From contig JADGFI010000001.1 of assembly GCA_016743945.1 (NCBI GenBank), positions 147,891 through 211,890 on the forward strand: a stretch of DNA of 64,000 nt, written 5' to 3'. The stretch is from Desulfobacteraceae bacterium. Its GTDB lineage: Bacteria > Desulfobacterota > Desulfobacteria > Desulfobacterales > Desulfobacteraceae. Both the position numbers and the translations under genes were made by a program. Positions 1 through 10,117 of the stretch are shown here, one piece after another. Positions within the stretch are counted from its first letter, which is position 1. Each line of letters starts with the position of its first letter. The notes beneath the pieces are model-generated. The model did not search any database, was not told the origin of the DNA, and saw nothing but the letters and a program-made list of their open reading frames with translations.

Positions 1-99
1 CATCATGCCATGACCTGGTTGAGGGGGGATGACCGTCCGGTGGCAGATCTGCCAGGCTCCCTAGGAAGTGCCGCATCTTGTCTTTTATCAATATATTGA
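1..99 (+). CDS. possible 3' end of an upstream gene (partial)
   Basis: Frame 1 is open from the first base of the window to a TGA at 97-99, giving 32 codons, while the other two forward frames stop early. The residues do not let me name a family. It could be the C-terminus of a gene that begins outside the window, or chance. The following stretch, up to the start codon at 296, is AT-rich and shows no convincing gene; a 65-codon open frame at 68-265 has no ribosome binding site and no recognisable domain. Confidence 0.2.
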   Translation, partial: HHAMTWLRGDDRPVADLPGSLGSAASCLLSIY

Positions 100-295
100 T
101 ACCTGGGAATTATTATGTGTAGGGAATAATATTCGTAACCTATTGAAATATAAGTTAAATATCCTGGATGCTGAAGCTGGTATACTTGTTGCTATATTTT
201 ATAGGATCACAAAGGAGATCCTCTCTTCTTTTGTCATAGAGGGAAAGGGTGTCGTTCAATATTAATCAGCAGGTGAACCCCATTTGAGGACGTGT

Positions 296-2101
296 ATGGA
301 AAAGACAATAAATGAAGTGTTCAAGAACCGGGCTGAAAAATACACAACCAGGATTGCCGTTGAAAAAAAAAACAAGGGGGTCTGGGAGTCGGCCAGCTGG
401 CAGGAATACTATGCGTCGGCAAGGAATATCGGTCTTGGCCTCCACATCCTTGGCATAAAAAAGGGGGATCGGGTTTCCATTCTGTCGGAAAACCGTCTGG
501 AATGGTTGTACGCGGACATGGGGACCCTGGGTTTGGGCGGGGTGGTGGTGCCCATCTATACCACACTCCTCACAGAAGAAGTGGGGTATGTGCTGAAGAA
601 TTCCGGGGCAAAGGCCATTTTTGTTGAGAACAGATCCCAATTGGACAAGGTGTTGGCCTGCCAAAAGGAGCTGCCAAAGCTTGAAAAAATTATTATGATG
701 GACCCTGGGGATTTAGGGGCGGATACTAATAAAATTATGGGGTTCAAGGCAATTTACGAGCTGGGCCGGCAAAAACAAAAAGAATCCCCCCCTCTTTTTA
801 AGGGGCTTTCCATGGCGGTTGAGCCAGAAGATATTGCCACCATTGTCTACACCTCCGGAACCACCGGCGTTCCCAAGGGTGCCATGCTTCGTCATAAAAA
901 TATCATGGCGGTGCTGCACAGTCTGGACAGTATCCGCCCCAAATACTGTTTTGATACGGACCAGGTTGTGCCTTTTTTGCCCCTTTCCCATGTGTACGGC
1001 CGCCTCACCGACCATTTTTTTGGTATCTATACCGGGGTAACCGCCTCCTATGCCGAGGGAATTGAACAGTTTGCAAGGGATATTAAAGACAGGCGCCCCC
1101 ATGTGATCCAGGCCGTGCCCCGGGTATGTGAAAAAATCTACCAGAAAATCCTGGAACAGGTGGATGAGCAGCCTTTGTGGAAGCAGAAGATTTTTCGATG
1201 GGGGCATGAAATCGGCATTGAGATCAGCGGGCTTCGGGAGCGGCATCAACCCGTTTCTCCTTTTTTGAATCTAAAATATAAACTGGCCTATTCCCTGGTT
1301 TTTAAAAAGCTGGCCCAGGCCCTGGGGGGAAGAGTTCGCTGGATGACGGCATCCGGAGCCCCCACATCCCGGGATATCATGCTTTTTTTCAATGCCGCCG
1401 GCATCACCGTTGTGGAGGGATATGGCATGACAGAATGCTGCGCCCCGGCCACCATGAGCCATTTGGATGATTATCGCATCGGCACGGTGGGGTATCCCCT
1501 TCCCGGGGTTGAGATCAAGCTGGCAGATGACGGTGAGATTCTCATCAAGGGAGAGAGTGTCTTTGCCGGGTATTGGGGGATGGAGGAGGCCACAAAAGAG
1601 GCCTTTACCCGGGATGGTTATTTCATGAGCGGTGATATCGGGGAATTTGAAGACGGATTTTTAAAAATTACCGACCGGAAAAAAGATTTGATTATTACTT
1701 CCGGGGGGAAGAATATTGCCCCCCAGAAAATCGAGGGTCTGTTTAAATTCGATCCCCTTTTTGAGCATGTGATCGTTATCGGGGAGGGGCGCAAGTTCCT
1801 GGCAGCCCTTTTTAATATAAATCCAATCCAGGCTTCTCTTCTTGCCCGGAAAAACAAACTTTCCTTTGACCGGCCCGAAGACCTGCTGGACACTCCTGAA
1901 TTTCTAAAAATAATTGATGCCCATGTGGGGGAGAGAAACAGCCAGCTTGCCCGGTATGAAACCATCAAAAGATACCAGGTTCTTAAAAAGCCCTTTTCCC
2001 CGGAAAGCGGGGAACTCACCGCATCTTTGAAGCTGAAACGAAATGTGGTGCTAAAACGGCACCAGGCATTAATCGACGCCATGTATGCGGATGTAAACTA
2101 A
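296..2101 (+). CDS. long-chain acyl-CoA synthetase (AMP-binding)
   Basis: This 601-residue protein belongs to the ANL superfamily (AMP-forming acyl-CoA ligases, FadD15/ACSL-like). It should activate a long-chain fatty acid or related carboxylate with ATP and CoA in the cytoplasm. The P-loop motif YTSGTTGVPKG lies near residue 185, a GYGMTE motif in the middle, and the C-terminal hinge DRKKDLIITSGGKNIAP near residue 460. I start at ATG 296 because GAGG at 286-289 is correctly spaced; the open frame extends to a TTG at 284 that overlaps this site. A MaoC-type hydratase gene follows 66 bases downstream, probably cotranscribed. A second, diverged paralogue is at 8239. Substrate chain length cannot be told from sequence. 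Confidence 0.9.
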   Translation: MEKTINEVFKNRAEKYTTRIAVEKKNKGVWESASWQEYYASARNIGLGLHILGIKKGDRVSILSENRLEWLYADMGTLGLGGVVVPIYTTLLTEEVGYVLKNSGAKAIFVENRSQLDKVLACQKELPKLEKIIMMDPGDLGADTNKIMGFKAIYELGRQKQKESPPLFKGLSMAVEPEDIATIVYTSGTTGVPKGAMLRHKNIMAVLHSLDSIRPKYCFDTDQVVPFLPLSHVYGRLTDHFFGIYTGVTASYAEGIEQFARDIKDRRPHVIQAVPRVCEKIYQKILEQVDEQPLWKQKIFRWGHEIGIEISGLRERHQPVSPFLNLKYKLAYSLVFKKLAQALGGRVRWMTASGAPTSRDIMLFFNAAGITVVEGYGMTECCAPATMSHLDDYRIGTVGYPLPGVEIKLADDGEILIKGESVFAGYWGMEEATKEAFTRDGYFMSGDIGEFEDGFLKITDRKKDLIITSGGKNIAPQKIEGLFKFDPLFEHVIVIGEGRKFLAALFNINPIQASLLARKNKLSFDRPEDLLDTPEFLKIIDAHVGERNSQLARYETIKRYQVLKKPFSPESGELTASLKLKRNVVLKRHQALIDAMYADVN

Positions 2102-2167
2102 AGAAGGAACCGCCATGGCCCGGCTCAAGTTTCATATAGACGCTATCCAAATAAAAAAGGGAGAGCC

Positions 2168-2626
2168 ATGCAAATTTTGCCACTGGAGGGGATGAAAAAC
2201 TTGTTGGGAAAAGAAATCGGTTGTTCAAACTGGTTCCCCATTGACCAGGAGAGAATAGACAAATTTGCCCATTGCACCCTGGAGAACCACTGGGTTCATG
2301 TTGATGCTGAGACTGCCAAACAAGGTTTTTTCGGTAAGACTATTGCCCAGGGGAATCTGGTTGTTTCCCTGCTTACTCATTTCCATGAGCGTTTTATGGT
2401 GATTCCTGAAGGGGCGGTCATGGCCATCTATTACGGAATGAACAAAATCAGGCATCTGTCCCCGGTTAAGGTGGACTCTAAGATTCGGGACCGCATCGTC
2501 CTGGGGGATGTGGAAGAGAAAAACAACGGAAGGATTCTAACCACGGTCCACCACATCGTTGAAATTAAAGGAAATAAAAAACCCGCCTGTTATGCCGAGA
2601 GTCTGACCCTGTTTCTGAACAAATAA
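2168..2626 (+). CDS. MaoC-like hydratase / hot-dog fold protein
   Basis: The 152-residue protein looks like a single-domain MaoC/NodN-type hot-dog hydratase. An N-terminal stretch (FxKTIAQGNLVVSLL, about residues 56-70) resembles the MaoC 'fgxtiahGxlt' core, and a C-terminal beta-rich half ends in AESLTLFL. Family members hydrate 2-enoyl-CoA to (R)-3-hydroxyacyl-CoA or act as accessory dehydratases. The usual catalytic Asp/His pair is not clearly in place: the core reads AQGN where many members have AHG, so activity is uncertain. GGGAGA before the ATG supports the start. The position after an acyl-CoA synthetase suggests a shared fatty-acyl pathway. Confidence 0.7.
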   Translation: MQILPLEGMKNLLGKEIGCSNWFPIDQERIDKFAHCTLENHWVHVDAETAKQGFFGKTIAQGNLVVSLLTHFHERFMVIPEGAVMAIYYGMNKIRHLSPVKVDSKIRDRIVLGDVEEKNNGRILTTVHHIVEIKGNKKPACYAESLTLFLNK

Positions 2627-2656
2627 CCAATGTCAACCCATAAAAAAGGCCACGGT

Positions 2657-5600
2657 TTATGCCCGACTGGAGATACGTTCCAGGAGGATGCCCAGTTTTT
2701 TAATGCGAAAGCGCAGGGTGCTGGGATGAAGTTTGAGTTTTTCCGCGGCACCGCCTTTTCCGTTGATTTTCCCCTGGGTCTGTTCGAGAATTCGAAGAAT
2801 ATGAGATCGTTCCATATCCTCCAGAGAGAGTTCCAAGGGGTCTATCGCCTGGGTCCGGGATTGGAACTGCACCTTGGGAATCTGAAGATGGGGGCCGTGG
2901 CTGAGGATCACCCCCCGTTCGACAAGATTTTCCAATTCCCGGATGTTGCCCGGCCATGGATAGGTCAAAAGCCTGTCAATTTGTGCTTTGGAAATTTTGT
3001 GGGTCGGTTTGTTCAACTTTTCGGCGCTTTTGTTGAGAAAATACCGGGCCAGAAGGGGGATATCCTCTGGCCGGTTTCTTAAGGGGGGAATGTGGATAGG
3101 AAAAATATTCAGTCGATAGAAAAGATCCTCCCTGAACCGGCTGTTTTTTACCTCCTGCTTAAGATCTTTGTTGGTGGCGGTGATGAGTCTGAAATTTGAC
3201 TGGATGGTTGTCTGGCTGCCCACCCGTTCGAACTCATGGTTTTGCAGTACCCTGAGCAAGCGCACCTGGATATAGGGAGGGAGATCTCCGATCTCGTCCA
3301 GGAAGAGACTGCCGGTGTCGGCCAGTTCAAACCGGCCCATCCGCTGCCGGGTGGCACCGGTAAAGGCCCCTTTTTCATGGCCAAATAATTCACTGGCAAT
3401 GAGGCTTTCGGGCAGGGCGGCACAATTGACCCGGATAAAGGGACCCTCGGAGCGCAGGCTGTTCTGGTGAAGGGCTCTTGCCACCAATTCCTTGCCCACT
3501 CCGGTTTCTCCGGTGATGAGAACGGTGGTGTCTGTTTTTGAAACAGATTCCACCAGGGAAAAGACCTGTTGAATGGCCGGGCTTTTTCCAACGATTTCGC
3601 CCTGGGCCAGATTTTTAAAAGAGTGTTTCTCATCGTATTTTTTTTCTTCTCTTTCCTTTTGATAAAGGGTCGCCAGGGTCTGGTAAACCCGGGCATTATC
3701 AATGGCAATGGCGGCCTGGGCGGCAAAGTAGTTTAAAATTTCCAGGTCTGATTCCTTGAACACACTCTGGAACAGCCGATTGTCGTGGTAGAGTACTCCG
3801 ATCAACCGGTTTTTGAGCCGCATGGGAACACAGATCAGGGACCGTATCCTTTTGGTGACCCCATTCTTTGTATCCACAACCGGCTCGAAGATGCCGCCTT
3901 TTTTCGATCGCGCAATGCTTTTCACAATTTCCATGGAGGCTGCAAACTCCTTTGATGAAATCTGTTCCTGGGTCAGGTTTTTTGCCGCTTCCAAATGCAG
4001 GTCTCCGGGGTTTTTCCCGGCCAGAAATATGGCTCCCCGTTCCGCTGCGGTGATGCGGTTGACCGTTGAAATGATTTTTTCCAAAAAATCCTGGGTGCTT
4101 CTCATGTTGATGATTTGCTGGCCCAGAATTAAAATCTCTTTGAGAAGCCCCCCCTGATCCGGGGAATCCTTGATCAGAAAAGAAAAATCATTTGGGATCA
4201 GATGTTCGTCAATGGCGGTAAGGATCTTGACCAGGGGCGTCGCTGTTTCCCGGGCCTGATTTTCCTGGCCGTTTCGCTGCATAAGGCGGGCCATGGACAA
4301 TCCCACATGGGCCAGATAAGTTTGATGGCCGGCACAGGAAATTTTCTCCATGGCGCGTTTGTATACGTCAATCACATCCCTGGGCCGGGCATTCCGGGCT
4401 TCCATGGCAAGCCCCGTGTAATAGCCTGCCACCCCCTGCATGAAAATATTGTGGCTTTTTTTTGTCTGACTGAGTTCCTGTTCAAGACAGAAGTTTTTAA
4501 TCTTTGGATATTTTTTTTGTTCCATGGACCAGGCGATTTCCAATAAAAAGGAATCCTGGACCACCTGGAACCGGGTTTCTTTACTCAAAGCAAGGTATTG
4601 CCTGAGATATGTTACAGACCTTTTATTGTCTTTGAGTCTGAAGTTGGCATGGGCAAGGGATAGGAGCACATAGATCCGTGATCGGCCGTTTTGGCTGACC
4701 ATGGCTTCTTCCAGTGCTGTGTCGTAATAATGGATGGCCTCTTCAAAGCGGTTGAGGGTCCCTAGGAGGGATCCCATGGCAAGGGAGGCATAGGTGGCAA
4801 TGGAAATATCGCCGGTTCGGGTGCAATGCTGGTGCACGACATCCACCATCCCCATTCCCTGGGTGATATCTCCGACAAGGCCCGATGCGTGACCTGCAAT
4901 GAGTTTGGCCATGCAGTCCAGCCGGCTTTCAGGCGGGGTCTCAATGGTTGGAACATAGGCATCATAGTTGGAAAAGGCTTCAAGAAAAGATCCCTGCCAA
5001 TAGAGAAGAAACATGTCAAATAATTTCATGGATCGAATCAGGGAAGGATTATCGGTTCCCCTGATCATGGTCCTGGCCAATTCAACCTGCTTCAAGGCCG
5101 CTTTATACTGCCCGAAAAACAATTCCTGGTGGGCCAAATGCAGGTGTAACAGGGGAAGAGCGGTCCTGTCTTTTAAGGTCGCGGCTTTGGCAATGGTTTT
5201 TTTTAATAGAGAGTGGGCCTGGTGGTAGCTCTGGCTTGTGGTCCAGATTTTGGCATATTGGAGGACGGTGTCCATGAAAAGCGTATCGGCCGTCTCTCCC
5301 CCGAGGTGTTCCAGGTCTTCCAGTGCCTTGTTATAATATGTTTTGGCGGCATCCGTGCACCAGGCTTTTCTTTGTTTGTTGCCCTCTTTGAGCAGCAGGC
5401 GGCAGCCGGGAACAGAGTTTCGTATTTTAAGCAAGTGTTTTGTTAATTGACTGTTTTTTCCCGGTATGTCGGGTAATTCCGATGACAGAATTTTCAGGGC
5501 CCGGGTATGGAGGTCATTGGCTTTTTTCGATGGCAGCAGGGATCTAAGATCCGAGAGCTTGTCCACATCCATGAAGTGGAATATGCCGGTGTCAAGGGTT

Positions 5601-5749
5601 TCCAGCCATTGGTTTTCACACCCATATTCCAGGGCAGACAAAACCACCAAGGCTTTTTCCCCGGTTAGATCGATAACCCAGTCAATGGAAAAGTCGTCTT
5701 CAAAGATAGAGGCATAGCTCAAGATGTCCATTCTGCTGTCTTTTGCCAT
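2657..5749 (-). CDS. sigma-54 activator with TPR and GAF domains
   Basis: This 1030-residue protein is a bacterial enhancer-binding protein. Residues 1-530 are helical repeats of TPR type, followed by a GAF domain (about 555-690), an AAA+ sigma-54 interaction domain and a Fis-type HTH at the C-terminus (about 985-1025). The Walker A motif GETGVGKE lies near 745, the sigma-54-contacting GAFTGA near 793 and the Walker [11 protein letters not shown] after it. It has no receiver domain, so the input is probably a small molecule at GAF or a partner at the TPRs. An AAGGAA site precedes the start. It is convergent with the acyl-CoA synthetase/MaoC pair and lies just downstream of marR on the same strand, so it may regulate lipid genes here; the target is inferred from position only. 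Confidence 0.88.
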   Translation of the reverse strand: MAKDSRMDILSYASIFEDDFSIDWVIDLTGEKALVVLSALEYGCENQWLETLDTGIFHFMDVDKLSDLRSLLPSKKANDLHTRALKILSSELPDIPGKNSQLTKHLLKIRNSVPGCRLLLKEGNKQRKAWCTDAAKTYYNKALEDLEHLGGETADTLFMDTVLQYAKIWTTSQSYHQAHSLLKKTIAKAATLKDRTALPLLHLHLAHQELFFGQYKAALKQVELARTMIRGTDNPSLIRSMKLFDMFLLYWQGSFLEAFSNYDAYVPTIETPPESRLDCMAKLIAGHASGLVGDITQGMGMVDVVHQHCTRTGDISIATYASLAMGSLLGTLNRFEEAIHYYDTALEEAMVSQNGRSRIYVLLSLAHANFRLKDNKRSVTYLRQYLALSKETRFQVVQDSFLLEIAWSMEQKKYPKIKNFCLEQELSQTKKSHNIFMQGVAGYYTGLAMEARNARPRDVIDVYKRAMEKISCAGHQTYLAHVGLSMARLMQRNGQENQARETATPLVKILTAIDEHLIPNDFSFLIKDSPDQGGLLKEILILGQQIINMRSTQDFLEKIISTVNRITAAERGAIFLAGKNPGDLHLEAAKNLTQEQISSKEFAASMEIVKSIARSKKGGIFEPVVDTKNGVTKRIRSLICVPMRLKNRLIGVLYHDNRLFQSVFKESDLEILNYFAAQAAIAIDNARVYQTLATLYQKEREEKKYDEKHSFKNLAQGEIVGKSPAIQQVFSLVESVSKTDTTVLITGETGVGKELVARALHQNSLRSEGPFIRVNCAALPESLIASELFGHEKGAFTGATRQRMGRFELADTGSLFLDEIGDLPPYIQVRLLRVLQNHEFERVGSQTTIQSNFRLITATNKDLKQEVKNSRFREDLFYRLNIFPIHIPPLRNRPEDIPLLARYFLNKSAEKLNKPTHKISKAQIDRLLTYPWPGNIRELENLVERGVILSHGPHLQIPKVQFQSRTQAIDPLELSLEDMERSHILRILEQTQGKINGKGGAAEKLKLHPSTLRFRIKKLGILLERISSRA

Positions 5750-5791
5750 TGGTTTCCTTTGTATTAAGGTCCGGAAAAAGCGCTGTGCCGT

Positions 5792-6247
5792 TCAAGGGGA
5801 ATCGGGTATTTCAAGAATTTTTCCCATTGAAAGTGCGGTGTTAAAAAATCCTTTGATTTCATCGGCATCAAAGCGGGTAAGATTTTTTGATATGATATCA
5901 AAGGAATTATTTTCAACGGCCTGGACCATATGTTCCCCCTCGGGTTCCAGGGAAACAAGCACGATGCGTTTGTCTTTGGAATCTTTTTTTCTTGAAATCA
6001 CATTTTTGGCAATCAACCGGTCCACCATTCGTGTGGCAGTGCTGATGGGCATCTGCATTTCCCTGGAAATGGCTCCCATTGTTGACGGGGAGTTCCTGCG
6101 TAAAAACTGGAGCAGGAAAATGGTGTCAAAATTCAAACCAAATTGACGAACCTTGGTCTGTTCAAATTTATAAATGGCACGGAAACAACGAATAATAGCG
6201 GCATCAAACTCCTGCCGGGATATTTTCATGGGGGCAATGGAGGTCAT
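5792..6247 (-). CDS. MarR family transcriptional regulator
   Basis: This 151-residue winged-helix protein carries the MarR pattern: an N-terminal dimerisation helix, an HTH around residues 50-75 (GAISREMQMPISTATRMVDR), and a wing beginning SRKKDSKDKRIVLV with the typical D-x-R. It probably represses itself and neighbours, releasing DNA when a phenolic or acyl ligand binds. Neither the ATG at 6247 nor the internal ATG at 6229 has a clear Shine-Dalgarno sequence. A putative -10 at 6254-6259 would start transcription almost at the first ATG, so the message may be leaderless. A tandem operator-like repeat sits immediately upstream. Confidence 0.85.
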   Translation of the reverse strand: MTSIAPMKISRQEFDAAIIRCFRAIYKFEQTKVRQFGLNFDTIFLLQFLRRNSPSTMGAISREMQMPISTATRMVDRLIAKNVISRKKDSKDKRIVLVSLEPEGEHMVQAVENNSFDIISKNLTRFDADEIKGFFNTALSMGKILEIPDSP

Positions 6248-6253
6248 GAATTA

Positions 6254-6307
6254 GAATTAGAGCATTTGCTTGCGCATTGCAAGTATTTTATTTGCGCATT
6301 GCAAGTA
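6254..6307 (-). promoter_or_regulatory. marR promoter with tandem operator
   Basis: The 16-base element TTGCGCATTGCAAGTA occurs twice, at 6270-6285 and 6292-6307, exactly 22 bp apart (two helical turns). With its flanking base the first copy is a CTTGC-N5-GCAAG inverted repeat. On the minus strand TTGCAA (6277-6282) and TAATTC (6254-6259) are spaced 17 bp and could be the -35 and -10, so a bound MarR dimer would block the promoter. This fits autorepression. The binding protein is inferred from position. Confidence 0.6.
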
Positions 6308-6440
6308 AAGGCGTTCATCTGGTAACCAGGTTTGGTTTGGGTGACTTCCCCTTTCTGCTTGCAATCAATTAAAAAGGATAGTATCTAATTTTTTATTAAT
6401 AATAAAAAGCGGATTAGGTCAAAAAATTAGGATAATATTG

Positions 6441-6944
6441 ATGGAAATTAAAAATAACCTTGCTTTAATAGGAATGCCTGCCGTGGGCAAGAGTACGGTG
6501 GGGGTGCTGCTGGCAAAAAAACTGGGATTTGCGTTTTTAGATACCGATATTCTGATCCAGACAAAAGAGAAGATGACCCTTGCCCAGATTATTTCGGAGA
6601 AAGGACTGGAACGGTTTCTCGAAATTGAGGAATCCCATCTATTAAGCCTTGACTGTTCACAGCACCTCATTGCCACCGGTGGCAGCGTGATCTACAAGAA
6701 AAAAGCCATGGCACACCTTGCACAAACAGCGACCATCATCTATCTTTATGTGGACCTGGATATTCTGGCAAACCGGCTGTCCGATGTGATTGAACGGGGG
6801 GTTGCCATAGACCCTGGAAAGGGGATTGATGACCTTTACAAAGAGAGAACTCCCTTGTATGATAAATTTTGGGATATAAAGATTGATTGCGGGGTTAAGA
6901 CCCCGGCACAGGTTGTAACCGCCATTGAACAATATCTGATATAA
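6441..6944 (+). CDS. aroK: shikimate kinase family protein
   Basis: A P-loop kinase of 167 residues with Walker A GMPAVGKST at residues 11-19, the LDTD metal/substrate motif near 34, and the glycine motif ATGGSV. The overall length matches shikimate kinases, which phosphorylate shikimate in aromatic amino-acid synthesis. Two details are atypical: the third Gly of the usual GGG is Ser, and the lid reads ERGVAID in place of the common RPLL. A related small-molecule kinase is therefore possible. AGGA at 6429-6432 selects the ATG at 6441 over the TTG three bases upstream. The HTH/binding-protein gene follows 29 bases later. Confidence 0.7.
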   Translation: MEIKNNLALIGMPAVGKSTVGVLLAKKLGFAFLDTDILIQTKEKMTLAQIISEKGLERFLEIEESHLLSLDCSQHLIATGGSVIYKKKAMAHLAQTATIIYLYVDLDILANRLSDVIERGVAIDPGKGIDDLYKERTPLYDKFWDIKIDCGVKTPAQVVTAIEQYLI

Positions 6945-6973
6945 AATTTGGCATAAATACCAGGAGGAGAGTT

Positions 6974-7918
6974 ATGGGCGAGATGCTGACCACAAAACAG
7001 GTGGCGCTATTTTTAAGTGTAAATGAAAAAATGGTCTATACGCTTATTGCTGAAAAAGGCCTTCCTGCTTCCAAGGTAACGGGTAAATGGTTGTTTCCCA
7101 TCGATCTGGTCCGGCAATGGGTTGAGACCGGGACGGAAAATTATCCGGAGATGGCAAAGCTGCCTCCCTACCATGGCTTGGTTCTCATTGCCGGATCCAA
7201 CGATCTTTTGTTGGATAAAATTATTTCTACCTTTAATCTCAAGCATGAGGATCATATGGCCATGTTTGGTCTTGCCGGCTCCATGGGAGGGCTTAAGGCG
7301 TTGCGTCAGAACCTTTGTCATATTGCCGCAAGCCATTTGGTGGCGGATAACAAGGAGTATAATTTTCCTTTTATTCAAGATGAAATGACCCCAATGCCTG
7401 CGGTGGTGAATTTTTGTTTGCGGGAGCAGGGGCTTTTGGTTCAAAAGGGGAATCCTGAGCATATTCAATCTGTCAACGATTTGAAACAGCCCCATATAAA
7501 AATGGTGAATCGCATGTTGGGAACCGGTACCCGTCAACTTTTTGATAAGGAGTTGAAAAAAGCCGGTATCAAAGGGGAAATTCTGGACGGGTATGACAAC
7601 TGCCTGTCACGGCACATGGATATAGGGCTTGCGATTTTAACAGGAAAGGCCCAGGCAGGGCCCGGTATTAAGCCGGTTGCCACACTTCTGGGCCTTGATT
7701 TTATACCCCTGTGCTGGGAACGCTTTGATCTGCTGATTGGTAAAGACCGGTTTTTTGACCAGGGAATTCAGCTTTTTCTTTCCCTGTTAAAGGGCAAGGT
7801 CATTCAGGCGACTGCCAAAGAATACGGTGGATATGACCTTTCTATTACCGGGAAAATGGTTTATCCTGAGCCGGCCATCAACCAAGAGAATTTGATATCC
7901 AAGGATGCTCTGGGATAG
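6974..7918 (+). CDS. HTH and periplasmic-binding-protein-like regulator
   Basis: This 314-residue protein begins with an excisionase/MerR-like helix-turn-helix (residues 4-50, ending WLFPIDLVRQWV). A domain resembling a type-2 periplasmic binding protein (about 68-290) follows, of the kind used to sense molybdate, tungstate or similar ligands in one-component regulators. GSND near 75 and LGTGTRQLFDKEL near 181 match that fold. It has no signal peptide, so it acts in the cytoplasm. GGAGG precedes the ATG. The ligand and targets are unknown; the next gene downstream is an acyl-CoA synthetase. Confidence 0.72.
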   Translation: MGEMLTTKQVALFLSVNEKMVYTLIAEKGLPASKVTGKWLFPIDLVRQWVETGTENYPEMAKLPPYHGLVLIAGSNDLLLDKIISTFNLKHEDHMAMFGLAGSMGGLKALRQNLCHIAASHLVADNKEYNFPFIQDEMTPMPAVVNFCLREQGLLVQKGNPEHIQSVNDLKQPHIKMVNRMLGTGTRQLFDKELKKAGIKGEILDGYDNCLSRHMDIGLAILTGKAQAGPGIKPVATLLGLDFIPLCWERFDLLIGKDRFFDQGIQLFLSLLKGKVIQATAKEYGGYDLSITGKMVYPEPAINQENLISKDALG

Positions 7919-8238
7919 GAAGACTCCTGTTTTATGTCCAAGATATTCGACTGTTTTAGTATGTCCCAAAGATTGGATTCGTCCAAAAATCATAACCGTT
8001 AAGCGCTTGCTTTATTTTTCACTATCCAAAAACTTCTTTTTTTAGTAAGAACGGTGTTTACACACTATTAATAAACACAGGAGACACCCACGAAGGTATT
8101 CATTAAAAATAAAAATAAAAAGCCTGTCCGGTCTGTCTGTTCAACCATAAACAAGATGGAATAATTTATGGTAAAATAAGCCGGCTAAAGGGTTCTCGGG
8201 AATAAAAACAGCAGGATTTATGTATCACAGGAGGATTT
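7919..8238. other. intergenic region upstream of the second acyl-CoA synthetase
   Basis: No gene is visible. An inverted repeat GTGTTTA (8054-8060) / TAAACAC (8072-8078), with 11 bases between the arms, could be an operator or a weak hairpin. The stretch is otherwise AT-rich. The ribosome binding site ACAGGAGG of the next gene lies at its end. Confidence 0.4.
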
Positions 8239-10026
8239 ATGCAGTTTAAGGATTATCCCAATTTTCATCAATTGCTCTGCGAGACCGTTGACACTTACGC
8301 AAACGAACCTGCTTACCGGTGGTTTGATAAAAACGCCAATGCCACGTCTGTTACATGGCAGCAATTTTATGACCAGGTCAAATCAGTGTCAAAAAGCCTT
8401 ATTGCCCTGGGCGTTGAACGAGACGATAAGATCAATATTTTGAGCTATACTTGTTATAGATGGGTTTTGACCGATATTGCCAGCATGAGCGTGGGGGTTG
8501 GAACCGTTGGTATTTATCAATCCAACCTGGCCCCTGATTGTGAATATATCATCAACCATTCCGATGCTGTTCTTGTCTTTGCCGAAAATCTGTCCCAATT
8601 GGATAAACTGCTCAAGATTAAAAACGATATCCCCCATATTCGTAAGGTTATCTTGTTTAATGGTGAAGTTGAGAAAGACGACTGGGTCATCACCTATGAC
8701 CAATTTTTGGCCCTTGGACGAGAGATTGACGATAAGGCCTTTGAAGAAAGGATTGATCAGGTCACGGCCAAGGATACAGCCGGGATCGTATACACTTCCG
8801 GTACCACGGGGGTACCCAAAGGCGTGGTCCTCACCCATGACAACATAACCTCTACCTGCCAATCCGTTTATCACTGTGCAGATTTCAAAGACGGTGAAGA
8901 TATGTTTGTCTTTCTTCCCCTGGCCCATATTTTTGCCAGGACCAGCTGTTATACGGCCATAAAAACCGGCCACCGGACTACCTTTGCCCGGAGTATCGAT
9001 ACCCTGCTGGATGATTTCGCATTGGCCGCCCCCCACTGGTTTGTCAGCGTGCCCCGGGTATTTGAAAAAATACATACCAAAATTATTAGCGGTGCAGAAG
9101 CAAAGGGAGGGGCAGCAGAAAAGATATTCAACTGGGCCTGTCAGATCGGCGCCCAGGTCAGCAATAAAAAATTGGCAGGCCAACCCATCCCCATTGGCCT
9201 GGGGCTAAAGTATAAATTGGCGACCAAACTGGTTTTTTCTAAAATACAAAAAGCCTTGGGCGGTAATGTCAAATGGTGCATCAGCGGGGCTGCTCCCCTG
9301 AATCCTGAGATAGCGAAATTCTTCCATGCAGCCGGGCTTTTGATCCTGGAAGGACTCGGTATGACAGAGAATACATCCTTTTCCAATGTCAACCGACCGG
9401 ACAATTACGGTTTCGGCGTGGTGGGGGCTCCGGGTGTCGGCCTGTTCCATAAAATAGCTGATGATGGAGAGGTTCTTTTGTCAGGGAGAAACGTCATGAA
9501 AGAATATTATAAGATGCCCGAAGAAACCGCAGGCACTTTTACCGATGATGGTTGGCTTAAAACAGGGGACATTGGAGAAATCGATGCGAACAATGTCCTG
9601 AAAATCACGGATCGAAAAAAGGATCTCATCATTACTGCCGGCGGTAAAAACATCGCCCCCTCCCGCATTGAAGGGATAATGACAACCTCAAAATATATTA
9701 ACCAGGTCTGTGTGGTGGGTGACAAAAGGAAATACCTTTCCGCTGTGGTGGCCCTGGATGAGGAAAATATCAAAGCCTATGCAGACACCCATCGGATTGC
9801 CCATGAAACTATTTCAGATTTGGTGGGACACCCGGATATTAAGGCCTTGATCGATTCTGAAATAAAAAGTAAAAATCAGAGCCTGCCCTCCTTTGAGACC
9901 CTCAAACGCGTGACCATTGTGCCTGAGTTTACCATTGAGAATGCCATGATGACCCCGACCTTCAAACTTAAAAAGAATATCATCTTTAAAAATTATGAGG
10001 ATGATATCGAAACCATGTACGGGTAA
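8239..10026 (+). CDS. long-chain acyl-CoA synthetase (AMP-binding), second copy
   Basis: The 595-residue protein has the same architecture as the synthetase at 296: P-loop YTSGTTGVPKG near residue 184, GLGMTE mid-protein, and the C-terminal hinge DRKKDLIITAGGKNIAP near 458 with the catalytic Lys region close to the end. It should form long-chain acyl-CoA. The N-terminal halves differ clearly, so this is an old paralogue, not a recent duplication. A strong AGGAGG lies before the ATG. It appears monocistronic, with a stem-loop at 10062-10088 after it and a convergent chemoreceptor gene beyond. Confidence 0.9.
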   Translation: MQFKDYPNFHQLLCETVDTYANEPAYRWFDKNANATSVTWQQFYDQVKSVSKSLIALGVERDDKINILSYTCYRWVLTDIASMSVGVGTVGIYQSNLAPDCEYIINHSDAVLVFAENLSQLDKLLKIKNDIPHIRKVILFNGEVEKDDWVITYDQFLALGREIDDKAFEERIDQVTAKDTAGIVYTSGTTGVPKGVVLTHDNITSTCQSVYHCADFKDGEDMFVFLPLAHIFARTSCYTAIKTGHRTTFARSIDTLLDDFALAAPHWFVSVPRVFEKIHTKIISGAEAKGGAAEKIFNWACQIGAQVSNKKLAGQPIPIGLGLKYKLATKLVFSKIQKALGGNVKWCISGAAPLNPEIAKFFHAAGLLILEGLGMTENTSFSNVNRPDNYGFGVVGAPGVGLFHKIADDGEVLLSGRNVMKEYYKMPEETAGTFTDDGWLKTGDIGEIDANNVLKITDRKKDLIITAGGKNIAPSRIEGIMTTSKYINQVCVVGDKRKYLSAVVALDEENIKAYADTHRIAHETISDLVGHPDIKALIDSEIKSKNQSLPSFETLKRVTIVPEFTIENAMMTPTFKLKKNIIFKNYEDDIETMYG

Positions 10027-10061
10027 TGACAGGCTTTTCGTTCATGCTTAACAACCCAACA

Positions 10062-10088
10062 GCGGTGCCAGGCAATGCCAGGCACCGC
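10062..10088. terminator. stem-loop between convergent genes
   Basis: GCGGTGCC (10062-10069) pairs with GGCACCGC (10081-10088) around an 11-base loop. There is no T-tract on either strand, so this is either a Rho-assisted stop or only an mRNA 3'-end hairpin. Confidence 0.4.
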
Positions 10089-10117
10089 CATACCAAATCT
10101 TTCCATGGCCAGATCCC

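Noticed and set aside
68..265. 65-codon open frame before the first acyl-CoA synthetase
   Set aside because: No ribosome binding site, no recognisable domain and AT-rich composition typical of intergenic DNA.
2630..3082. 150-codon plus-strand frame
   Set aside because: Lies antisense inside the sigma-54 activator gene, whose domains are clear on the other strand.
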